This document shows positions 36,560-43,085 of a DNA stretch of 43,085 nt, piece after piece. This stretch comes from an uncultured Prevotellaceae bacterium (GTDB lineage Bacteria; Bacteroidota; Bacteroidia; Bacteroidales; Bacteroidaceae), in contig CACZVX010000023.1 in NCBI GenBank assembly GCA_902784755.1, positions 1-43,085 of the forward strand, written 5' to 3'. Made by a program: the position numbers and the translations under genes. The notes beneath the pieces were generated by a model. It saw nothing but the letters and a program-made list of their open reading frames with translations. It did not search any database and had not been told where the DNA came from. The first letter of the stretch is position 1, and each line of letters begins with the position of its first letter.

Positions 36560-38431
36560 ATGATAATAAAAAAAATGGTATGGCTTCTAGCCGCTGTGTT
36601 GACGAGTAATGTCACTTTTGCATCGGGAACAGAAGATATCAACGATGAATCTGTAGCGTATCAATCTATAGAAACAAATCTATCAGAAGAGAAACAACTA
36701 TTGGATGTGGATTCTGTGGAGGAAGTTAGTTTCACACCCAATTTGAAATATCCCACAAACTTCAAGCCAACGTTCGGCGAAACATCAGCACCAGAACTGA
36801 ACTATTTGTCTGACGTGAAGCTTGGCACCGCAATGAATCCTGCTCCAGGCAAGAAGTATCAGCTCACATGGATGCGTACTAACGACGGAGTCAAGGCGTA
36901 TAAGGCGATGGACGACCTGACCTTCGCCGGAGTGCCTCTTTTCTTGGCCGGTATCATTGCAAAGAGCGAAAAGAAATCCTTCCGACAGAACACGAAGGAC
37001 AACAAGCATACGCTGATAACAGACTTCAAAACGCATATTGACGACTATTCACAGTTTTTCGGCCCTGTCATGACTACAGGTCTGAAGATTGCCGGTGTGG
37101 AAGGCCGCTCCGACTGGGGGCGCTATCTCGCATCGACGGCTATGTCGTATGGTATTATGGCCCTGTTCGTCAATGGTATCAAATACACAGCCAAGGAAAT
37201 GCGACCGGATGGTTCTACAGCCAATTCCTGGCCTTCAGGGCATACGGCAACGGCCTTCGTCGGCGCCACCATTCTGCATAAGGAATATGGTATGACACGC
37301 TCTCCCTGGTACTCCGTAGCAGGCTATGGCGTTGCAACAGCTACCGGTGTAATGCGCGTATTGAACAACCGTCATTGGGTGAGCGATGTGCTTTCTGGTG
37401 CCGGTATCGGCATCATGTCCGGAGAACTCGCGTATGCGATGAGCGATCTGCTTTTTAAGGGTCGCGGCCTGCTGCGTGGCGACATCAGCAGCAACAAGAG
37501 CATCATTTACAATCCGTCGTTCTTCTCTATTTCGATGGGATTGGGATTAGGTTCACGCAACCTGGACTTCGACATGTCGGATTTTGAACTTTCTGACTTT
37601 AATGGCGATAAGGTGCTCAACCTTAAGTTTGGCGCTTCTACAGCGGTAGGTGCTGAGGGTGCTTTCTTCTTCAATAAGTACCTTGGTGTGGGTGGCCGTC
37701 TGCGTGTCAACAGTTCGCCAATCAAGGGTTGGGACGGAATCGAAGATTTTGCATGGTATGATCTGGCATCGTCTCTCTATGGCGAGAATTATGAGCTCCA
37801 GCCTGATTTCCGTCGTTTTATCGATGGCGATGAGAACAGTCTGCCCCTTGTTGAAGATGCCTTCTTCACAATTAAGAGCGACCATATCACAGAGTTCTCG
37901 GCAGACTTAGGTGTCTACTTTAACCTGCCCCTTTCCAAACGTTTTGCCATAGGTTCGAAATTGCTTGTAGGCCGGAGCATCATGCAGGAACTCGACCTCA
38001 ATGCAACGGTCACTGGCGGTAAGCGTGAATTCCTGATTGAGGATTTATACAATCCTGATGAAGAATTCACATTGGCCAAGGCGAAACCAATACCGGGAAG
38101 ATACACCTACGAGTACGATTATTTTACTCTGGGTGGCAACAACACCATGAAATTTGGTACCGGCCTGTCGCTGACGTATGCCTATAAGGAAAACTATGCA
38201 TGGCGTTTGTTCGTAGATTACGATTTCTCGCGTAAGACGTACACCATGACTTACAATCCCTCTCTCTTTGCCTTAGAAGCGATAGAATACCGTTCAGCTG
38301 AAACGGGAACAAGTGTTTCGTACAAGGACTATATGGATCCGGAAGATATTGCCGGACTTGCCGAAATACATAAAGTGAAGAAGAATCGCCACACGTTTGT
38401 GATAGGTGGTTCGTTCACGATATCATTTTAA
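36560..38431 (+). CDS. PAP2 phosphatase fused to an outer-membrane barrel
   Basis: A 623-residue exported protein. A signal peptide (1-22) precedes an N-terminal region and a PAP2 acid phosphatase domain (about 110-300) with all three motifs: K208-x6-R215-P216, P225-S-G-H228 and R266-x5-H272-x3-D276. The C-terminal half (about 315-623) is strand-rich and ends in TFVIGGSFTISF, like an outer-membrane beta-barrel. Such enzymes remove phosphate from lipid or sugar phosphates. First gene of a three-gene envelope operon; the next starts 5 bases on. Confidence 0.83.
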   Translation: MIIKKMVWLLAAVLTSNVTFASGTEDINDESVAYQSIETNLSEEKQLLDVDSVEEVSFTPNLKYPTNFKPTFGETSAPELNYLSDVKLGTAMNPAPGKKYQLTWMRTNDGVKAYKAMDDLTFAGVPLFLAGIIAKSEKKSFRQNTKDNKHTLITDFKTHIDDYSQFFGPVMTTGLKIAGVEGRSDWGRYLASTAMSYGIMALFVNGIKYTAKEMRPDGSTANSWPSGHTATAFVGATILHKEYGMTRSPWYSVAGYGVATATGVMRVLNNRHWVSDVLSGAGIGIMSGELAYAMSDLLFKGRGLLRGDISSNKSIIYNPSFFSISMGLGLGSRNLDFDMSDFELSDFNGDKVLNLKFGASTAVGAEGAFFFNKYLGVGGRLRVNSSPIKGWDGIEDFAWYDLASSLYGENYELQPDFRRFIDGDENSLPLVEDAFFTIKSDHITEFSADLGVYFNLPLSKRFAIGSKLLVGRSIMQELDLNATVTGGKREFLIEDLYNPDEEFTLAKAKPIPGRYTYEYDYFTLGGNNTMKFGTGLSLTYAYKENYAWRLFVDYDFSRKTYTMTYNPSLFALEAIEYRSAETGTSVSYKDYMDPEDIAGLAEIHKVKKNRHTFVIGGSFTISF

Positions 38432-38436
38432 CCTGC

Positions 38437-39156
38437 ATGTCAATGATGAAGCATTTTCTTTTCTTGGTGGGAACCTTGTTCTCTATGCTGACCTTGCAGG
38501 CACAGAATGCTTATACCGGCGTGCACAAGTTCGATGGGGAACATAAGAATGTAGTCGCGGGTTACTTCATGGGCGGCCACAATGTCGTGTCGAAAGGCTT
38601 TGGCGGTTTTGAAGTGTCGTATAATCGTTTTTTGTCAGATCATTGGCATGTTGGTGCTGACGTACAGGCTCAGTTCGGCAAACAGCTTTACTCCAACTCT
38701 GCAAGGGGAGGATATCGGCTGGGCATAGGCTGGAGTGATTTCTATCTGGAAGGTAAGGTGATGTACAACCGTTATAATCTTTGGAATACGAATGAAACGG
38801 TAGGAAATCTGTCACTTACGTGGGAGACTCCTTATGTTTTCTTGCGGGTTGGTGAATCGTATATTCATTTTCATACAGAGGATTTCGGCTACACAGAGCC
38901 CTTGACATTCACCTTCGGATTCGGTGTCAATATACGTCCTCGGACAAATCCATGGAACATAGGTCTCTTTTTTAGGAATTACGACGATTTCTACTATGAG
39001 AACTGGAATATCAACTGGGGCTTGAACTTCTACGCTACATTGACGAAGCGGATGCAGCTGTTCGGTGAGTTTAACATCCGGCCTGCTGGCAGTATGAGCC
39101 AACTTGCGTCTAAATATGAAACATCAGGAAAGTTAGGACTAAAATACGTATGGTAA
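38437..39156 (+). CDS. Outer-membrane beta-barrel protein
   Basis: A 239-residue protein with a signal peptide ending near LQAQ and alternating aromatic strands throughout, ending KLGLKYVW. No catalytic motif is visible. ATGs at 38437, 38443 and 38446 are all possible starts. It lies between two phosphatase genes in one operon; its stop overlaps the next start. Confidence 0.75.
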   Translation: MSMMKHFLFLVGTLFSMLTLQAQNAYTGVHKFDGEHKNVVAGYFMGGHNVVSKGFGGFEVSYNRFLSDHWHVGADVQAQFGKQLYSNSARGGYRLGIGWSDFYLEGKVMYNRYNLWNTNETVGNLSLTWETPYVFLRVGESYIHFHTEDFGYTEPLTFTFGFGVNIRPRTNPWNIGLFFRNYDDFYYENWNINWGLNFYATLTKRMQLFGEFNIRPAGSMSQLASKYETSGKLGLKYVW

Positions 39157-40214
39157 AGATGAAGAAGACAGGGTTTATATTGATGACGACAGCACTGATG
39201 ATGCTGCTTGTCTCCTGCGAGAAGGTAAGTCCTATCGGAGTACTCGTGTCAGGTACGGGAGTAGAGGACCGTATCAAAATGTCGCATATGTACTATAGTC
39301 AACACAAAGATGAGTATCATATGCTGATAGTTGATGATTTGGGCGATTATACGTTCCTTGTTGGTGCTGATAGTCATTTGACTACCGACGATGGCCGTAT
39401 GCGGGAAATGCTACAGATAGGTCTGGATAACGATGATTTGCTATATGCTCATTTGGGCGATATTGCTGATACCAAAGCAGAATACTACATTACACTCGAA
39501 AACTTGATAGATGAGTATCGTTTGAAGTATGCGAAGAAGAAATACGTAGAGGTGTACTTTGGTGAGGATGAAGCCTCGAAAGATGATCCCGACTATTATG
39601 TATATGTTGATACTCTGGAAGAGAAGTCATATAGCGCGCATAATGTGCCCTACCCATTCTTTCCAGTGGTGGGTAACCACGACATTACACATAACGGATG
39701 GGCCCTGTGGAGCAATATCTTCCACTCATCGTTCTATGATGTTTATGTGATTGTAAGTGCTGACCCTTTATTGTTTGATCATTTCATTTTCCTCGATACG
39801 GCTAATGGAACTTTGGGCACGGAACAGGTTAAACTGATAGAAGAGGGGGTGCTCGATGGCAAAGAAATAGCTGCGTCGATAGGCCAGGAAGGTTCTATTT
39901 TCCGTCATACATTTGTGTTCAGCCATACCAACCTTTTCAGGCCGTCATCGTTACAATTTGCCTCAACCTTTGCTCGCGAAGAGACATTCTACCTTCTCAA
40001 GCAGTTTGACAAATGGGATGCCGACATCGTTTTCATGGGGCATGTCCACAAATGGGATGAGCAGAAGAACGGCGACACCGTATACCTTACACTTGATTCC
40101 ATGTGTGAAGCCAACAGTCCTGATTCCGGCGACTACTTGGTGCGAGTGCACGTGAAGAAAGACGGGACGATTAGTTGGGAACGGGTAAAAATGAACTATA
40201 CGGCTAAAAAATAG
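39150..40214 (+). CDS. Calcineurin-like metallophosphoesterase lipoprotein
   Basis: A 354-residue lipoprotein (LLVSC lipobox, C23). The two-metal phosphoesterase motifs are in order: D74-x-H76 (GADSH), GD-x2-D (GDIAD, 103-107), GNHD (175-178), H259 (FSHT) and GH-x-H (298-300). The substrate is unknown; nucleotides, phosphoproteins or phospholipids are all seen in this superfamily. It overlaps the upstream gene by 7 bases, and a second ATG at 39159 is a possible start. The terminator at 40259-40292 ends the operon. Confidence 0.85.
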   Translation: MVKMKKTGFILMTTALMMLLVSCEKVSPIGVLVSGTGVEDRIKMSHMYYSQHKDEYHMLIVDDLGDYTFLVGADSHLTTDDGRMREMLQIGLDNDDLLYAHLGDIADTKAEYYITLENLIDEYRLKYAKKKYVEVYFGEDEASKDDPDYYVYVDTLEEKSYSAHNVPYPFFPVVGNHDITHNGWALWSNIFHSSFYDVYVIVSADPLLFDHFIFLDTANGTLGTEQVKLIEEGVLDGKEIAASIGQEGSIFRHTFVFSHTNLFRPSSLQFASTFAREETFYLLKQFDKWDADIVFMGHVHKWDEQKNGDTVYLTLDSMCEANSPDSGDYLVRVHVKKDGTISWERVKMNYTAKK

Positions 40215-40223
40215 CGATAAAAA

Positions 40224-40256
40224 GACATCTACAGCTCAACCGCCAAGAGCGTTGAC
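40224..40256 (+). pseudogene. 33 bp fragment of the rpsJ 3' end
   Basis: This segment matches rpsJ 36279-36311 at 31 of 33 positions, in the same orientation, and translates to [11 protein letters not shown] against [11 protein letters not shown]. Flanking bases do not match. It lies 9 bases after the metallophosphoesterase stop and directly before a terminator. It is a relic of duplication or recombination at rpsJ. Confidence 0.85.
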
Positions 40257-40258
40257 AT

Positions 40259-40292
40259 TGCAGCATTTTCGGCAGAAGTCGTCAATGCTGCA
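40259..40292 (+). terminator. Terminator of the phosphatase operon
   Basis: TGCAGCATT (40259-40267) and AATGCTGCA (40284-40292) pair perfectly, followed by seven T. Confidence 0.85.
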
Positions 40293-40363
40293 TTTTTTTA
40301 TTCCTTCCCGAAAAATCAATTCAGGGATTTAGGGATTTAGTGATTTTTTCCCTTTTTTGAAAA

Positions 40364-40391
40364 AGCACGCTTTCCGTGAGGATTGCGTGCT
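40364..40391. terminator. Possible two-way terminator
   Basis: AGCACGC (40364-40370) and GCGTGCT (40385-40391) lie between A-rich and T-rich flanks (GAAAA before, ATTTTC after), so it could act on either strand between the convergent genes. The gap 40215-40558 also holds the rpsJ fragment and the repeat at 40419-40550. Confidence 0.5.
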
Positions 40392-40418
40392 ATTTTCTCA
40401 TTTTCTCATAATAGTATC

Positions 40419-40550
40419 ATAATCATGCCCCTATGCTGCCAGTCGCACCAGGAAACCGCCTATACACGGCATTCCCAGTGCGACTGATGTTTGTTTTTCC
40501 CGCCATTTGCCCGCGAGAGGTAGAAAATTCTATTTATAAAGATAAATGGA
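40419..40550 (+). repeat. ~130 bp dispersed repeat, copy 1
   Basis: It is similar to 42852-42989 over its whole length. The core is a stem CAGTCGCAC (40440-40448) with GTGCGACTG (40478-40486), then TTTTTCCCGCCATTTGCCCG. It ends 9 bases from the stop of the minus-strand gene at 40559. Confidence 0.8.
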
Positions 40551-40558
40551 GCATTTAC

Positions 40559-40894
40559 TTATCTTCTTATGTGCGCACCTATCGTCTCCGCAATCCGCAT
40601 GTCGGTAAACTTCTTCTTGTAAGGATCGTACTTCCGCATTTTGACAGCATTCGGACTGATGCCTCGTGTCTGTCCTTGCTCTTTACGCACTAATGATAGT
40701 CGATGCTGTTGTTGGCAAGTGTCTTTCCTGACTGTGTCACAGTTGCATATGGCATTCAGCTGACATATCGAATCAGTTCTTATGGTAGCCGTATCTTGTT
40801 TTACCGCTTTGCTGTCCACGCAGTTCTGGCCAACAGCAAAACAAGGCATAAACAATAGGACGATTAATCCGATAGATTTCTTTGGTACAATCAT
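40559..40894 (-). CDS. Small secreted Cys-containing protein of unknown function
   Basis: A 111-residue protein with a signal peptide (MIVPKKSIGLIVLLFMPCFAVGQ). The mature part holds several cysteines (NCVDS, SICQLNAICNCDTVRKDTC) and a basic C-terminus (MRKYDPYKKKFTDMRIAETIGAHIRR). I do not recognise a family. A -7 box TACTTTTG lies at 40924-40931 (minus), about 30 bases upstream. It converges on the phosphatase operon across a dispersed repeat. Confidence 0.6.
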   Translation of the reverse strand: MIVPKKSIGLIVLLFMPCFAVGQNCVDSKAVKQDTATIRTDSICQLNAICNCDTVRKDTCQQQHRLSLVRKEQGQTRGISPNAVKMRKYDPYKKKFTDMRIAETIGAHIRR

Positions 40895-40923
40895 ACAATT
40901 GATTTATCTGTCTGTTCGTTCTG

Positions 40924-40931
40924 CAAAAGTA
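40924..40931 (-). promoter_or_regulatory. -7 box of the small secreted protein gene
   Basis: The minus strand reads TACTTTTG, close to the TAnnTTTG consensus, 30 bases before the ATG. Confidence 0.5.
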
Positions 40932-40974
40932 GATAAAAATCTCAACTCATGCGAGTCTTTGGGGATAAATAAAG

Positions 40975-41017
40975 TTAAGATGACAGGAACCTGTACCTTG
41001 TCACCTCTGCATCTTAA
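40975..41017 (-). terminator. Possible terminator of the MFS gene
   Basis: TTAAGATG (40975-40982) and CATCTTAA (41010-41017) form the arms, with ACAGG-aa-CCTGT inside. On the minus strand CTTTATTT follows. Confidence 0.5.
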
Positions 41018-41041
41018 TCCCAAGCGCCTGCAGATAAGCCA

Positions 41042-42223
41042 TCAAGGCTTTGCCGCTGGTGGCAAGCTCTGAAAATGACGGGTGAAATAGACCTGAACGA
41101 GGAATATCAGACAAAGCAAGATACCTACTTTATACGGCCCTGACAGATCTGTTTGGCCAAACAATATGCGAGAAGCCGGGATCACGATGATGGGCGACAC
41201 GAACTGCCCAAAATAGAGAGCCGCTGAAAGTAGGGGCATTACCGTGGTGGCAGAGTTCTTTCCGCCCTTGATGCTGGCAATCGTATTCAAGTAAGGTACA
41301 CCCACACCATTGGCCATTCCGATGAATGCTGAGCCAACAATAAGCATCGGCACACTTGGTATGAGGTAAGCCGCATAACCAATCAGGAAGAAGACAGGTG
41401 CGAAATACTTGACACTCTGACGGAAATGGTTCATCACATCGCCAAAGACCATGCCGATGAAGAAAGCCACCACGTCGAGACCAACCATGATGATGGTAAT
41501 CAGTCCGGTAGAAAGTCCCAGCCGGCTGCTGGCAACAACGGCAAAGTTGGTGGGGAAGATGAAGAAAATCATCATCAACAATAACATGCCAATAACCGAA
41601 GGATGAAACTTCAGCAGTTGGCGCGGTTGGAAAGGAACACCTCGCTTGTTGGCAGAGCCCAACTGCTCGTCAGGCAGCCACAACCATACCATCAACAAAG
41701 CTATCAACCCAAGCAGATAGACCAGGAAGGCATAGTTCCACTCTACCGTTGCCAACAGGCCGGCAAGCAGCGTAGCCACAACACCGCCCATCTGATTCAT
41801 GGCAGCAGAAAGTCCCATCAGACTAGCCTGCTCTTCAGGCGGGAAATAGAAGGCCAAAAGACCCGTGGAAAGTGGCATGATAAGTCCAACACTAACACCC
41901 AAGACGGCTCGCATGAGCAACAGCACATAGATGTCGTCGACAAAGAAACAGCCTGCGCCCGCCACAATATAAAGCAGCAGCCCCGAAAAGGCTATGGCCC
42001 GTGTGCGAAGAATACGGCTTAAGGGCAGGAAAAAGAGGTTAGTGACGATAATCAACAAGGCGGGCATGCTGATGATGAACTGGACCAGCATGGCGGGTGA
42101 ATTACTGAAATGAGCTTTGATAATGCCCAAAGCTGGGGCAATGGCAGCTCCGGCCATCACGGTGAGCAGCGACATCGACAGGATGGTAGCCGTCACCTTC
42201 TTGGAGACGTTGTTCTTTTCCAT
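41042..42223 (-). CDS. MFS transporter
   Basis: A 393-residue inner-membrane protein with about 12 hydrophobic segments of the major facilitator superfamily, drug:H+ antiporter-like. The loop 2-3 region reads LFFLPLSRILRTRAIAFSG and RAVLGVSVGLIMPLSTGLL resembles the motif C region of exporters. The start MEKNNVSKK (42223) is preferred over an in-frame ATG at 42253 because hydrophobic sequence follows soon after. The substrate is unknown. It is divergent from the coiled-coil gene. Confidence 0.82.
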   Translation of the reverse strand: MEKNNVSKKVTATILSMSLLTVMAGAAIAPALGIIKAHFSNSPAMLVQFIISMPALLIIVTNLFFLPLSRILRTRAIAFSGLLLYIVAGAGCFFVDDIYVLLLMRAVLGVSVGLIMPLSTGLLAFYFPPEEQASLMGLSAAMNQMGGVVATLLAGLLATVEWNYAFLVYLLGLIALLMVWLWLPDEQLGSANKRGVPFQPRQLLKFHPSVIGMLLLMMIFFIFPTNFAVVASSRLGLSTGLITIIMVGLDVVAFFIGMVFGDVMNHFRQSVKYFAPVFFLIGYAAYLIPSVPMLIVGSAFIGMANGVGVPYLNTIASIKGGKNSATTVMPLLSAALYFGQFVSPIIVIPASRILFGQTDLSGPYKVGILLCLIFLVQVYFTRHFQSLPPAAKP

Positions 42224-42281
42224 AAAATAATGTGGAGTTGTAAGCTCTACCAAGCTATAGAGTCGTTTCTGAAATCGGGTG

Positions 42282-42289
42282 CAAAATTA
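42282..42289 (-). promoter_or_regulatory. -7 box of the MFS gene
   Basis: The minus strand reads TAATTTTG, about 58 bases upstream of the chosen start. Confidence 0.5.
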
Positions 42290-42378
42290 GCCAAAATTGT
42301 TTATACTGAGACGTGTTTGCATCTTAAAAAAACGAAAAAGTGATATGCTATAGCGTTCGCAAAATCGACTTTTTTCTT

Positions 42379-42386
42379 TATCTTTG
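42379..42386 (+). promoter_or_regulatory. -7 box of the coiled-coil gene
   Basis: TATCTTTG matches the -7 consensus; TTCG at 42356-42359 is a possible -33 with a 19-base spacer. Confidence 0.6.
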
Positions 42387-42442
42387 CAACTACAAAAAAG
42401 GACAAATCCATAACAAGAAGTATCACTAAAAACAAAAGAATT

Positions 42443-42751
42443 ATGTCACAGACAGTAGAACTGCAAATCGAGAAAAGCCGCCACCTCATAGAGGGTCTGC
42501 GCAAGCACCTGAAGGGTATTGGCGGGGGAGTAACCAACGAAGAAATCAACGCTATGGAGCAGGCCGTCAGTCAATTAGAGGAAGCCAATGCCGAAGTTGA
42601 CCGTCTGCGTGAGGAACTGGCACCGAAGGTGAAGCAGGTGAACGCCATGATGGTTCGTGTAAAGGAGGCATATGCTGAAAAGAAAAGGACACTAAAGGGC
42701 TATTACCCACAGGAGCGTTGGATAGACTATGGCGTGCCCGACAAGCGGTAA
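42443..42751 (+). CDS. 102-residue coiled-coil protein of unknown function
   Basis: A soluble, charged protein. Residues about 34-82 (EINAMEQAVSQLEEANAEVDRLREELAPKVKQVNAMMVRVKEAYAEKKRTL) have heptad spacing of hydrophobic residues and predict a long helix or coiled coil. The C-terminus is aromatic and basic (KGYYPQERWIDYGVPDKR). I do not recognise the family. It has its own promoter and is followed by the second dispersed repeat. Confidence 0.7.
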   Translation: MSQTVELQIEKSRHLIEGLRKHLKGIGGGVTNEEINAMEQAVSQLEEANAEVDRLREELAPKVKQVNAMMVRVKEAYAEKKRTLKGYYPQERWIDYGVPDKR

Positions 42752-42851
42752 TTCAATCTTAATATGGGGGCGCTTATAGGTGAATCAGTCAATTACAAAT
42801 TGGAACACAGAGACACAAAGATACAAAGATTACTATAAAATGGCAAAACGC

Positions 42852-42989
42852 ATAATACATGCGCCTATTATACCAGTCGCACCAAGAAATCGCCTATACA
42901 CAGCATTCCTGGTGCGACTGATGTATGTTTTTCCCGCCATTTGCCCGCGAAAGGTGGAAAACTCGGCTTATTTATAAAGATAAATTGGA
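42852..42989 (+). repeat. ~130 bp dispersed repeat, copy 2
   Basis: Twin of 40419-40550. Its stem is longer: CAGTCGCACCA (42874-42884) with TGGTGCGACTG (42910-42920). It ends 3 bases from the stop of the SDR gene at 42992. Confidence 0.8.
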
Positions 42990-42991
42990 AT

Positions 42992-43085
42992 TTATAAGGC
43001 ATGACCCCCTGAGACCTTTATGACCTGTCCCGTAAGCATTCCTGCCTGTTCGCTCGCCAGAAACAGAATCGTATCGGCAATATCC
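42992..43085 (-). CDS. C-terminus of an SDR oxidoreductase (partial)
   Basis: The last 30 residues, ADTILFLASEQAGMLTGQ then VIKVSGGHAL, match the conserved C-terminus of short-chain dehydrogenases of the FabG type (xFLASxxAxxxTGQxxxVxGG). The catalytic part lies beyond the right edge, so the substrate is unknown. Confidence 0.8.
   Translation of the reverse strand, partial: DIADTILFLASEQAGMLTGQVIKVSGGHAL

Noticed and set aside
40433-40693. Small frame through dispersed repeat copy 1
   Set aside because: It runs on into the antisense of the 111-residue gene; only the repeat part is shared with 42780-42977. I treat it as a repeat with an open question on coding.

Overview
The window looks like a chromosomal segment of a Prevotella-type bacterium (Bacteroidota, Bacteroidales). 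This is inferred from the Bacteroidota promoter signature TAnnTTTG ahead of many genes, the near absence of Shine-Dalgarno sequences, PCMD, calycin-like and type-9-secretion-like tails on secreted proteins, PorT-like barrels, and a DUF3467 gene between rpoC and rpsL. No species can be named from the sequence alone. LAYOUT: 1-4111 is accessory. It holds the end of an unrecognised gene, a secreted leucine-rich-repeat protein flanked by a ~100 bp inverted repeat pair, a methyltransferase, a remnant of a DUF3987 mobile-element ATPase with a 101-residue companion, and a 47-residue membrane miniprotein. 4152-10372 is minus-strand metabolism: an NhaC antiporter and gamma carbonic anhydrase in one operon, a MITE-like element, malate dehydrogenase and a secreted GH2 glycosidase. 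10550-14095 holds aminopeptidase P, rpsU, a Xer recombinase and hpf. 14197-27373 is the deeply conserved block tRNA-Thr, Tyr, Gly, Thr, tuf, tRNA-Trp, secE, nusG, rplK, rplA, rplJ, rplL, rpoB, rpoC. 27446-31862 interrupts the usual rpoC to rpsL neighbourhood with trpS and a three-gene envelope operon (PCMD lipoprotein, barrel, PCMD/calycin secreted protein). 32184-36365 is DUF3467, rpsL, rpsG, fusA, rpsJ. The S10 cluster stops abruptly after rpsJ at a strong terminator. 36560-40214 is a second three-gene envelope operon (PAP2 phosphatase fused to a barrel, a barrel, a calcineurin-like phosphatase lipoprotein). It is followed by a 33 bp copy of the rpsJ 3' end, so the module is bracketed by an rpsJ-derived direct repeat. 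40419-43085 holds a small secreted Cys protein, an MFS exporter, a coiled-coil protein, the end of an SDR oxidoreductase, and two copies of a ~130 bp repeat. HOW IT WORKS TOGETHER: the core encodes translation and transcription machinery with likely internal control points (a hairpin pair between rplL and rpoB, and hairpins between rpsL and rpsG). Lineage-specific envelope operons have been placed at its two break points. The most unusual layer is non-coding: tandem GNA-triloop minihairpins, terminal-repeat elements, repeats at convergent gene ends, and tandem repeats of period seven at five loci, two of them inside the ribosomal/RNA polymerase operons.
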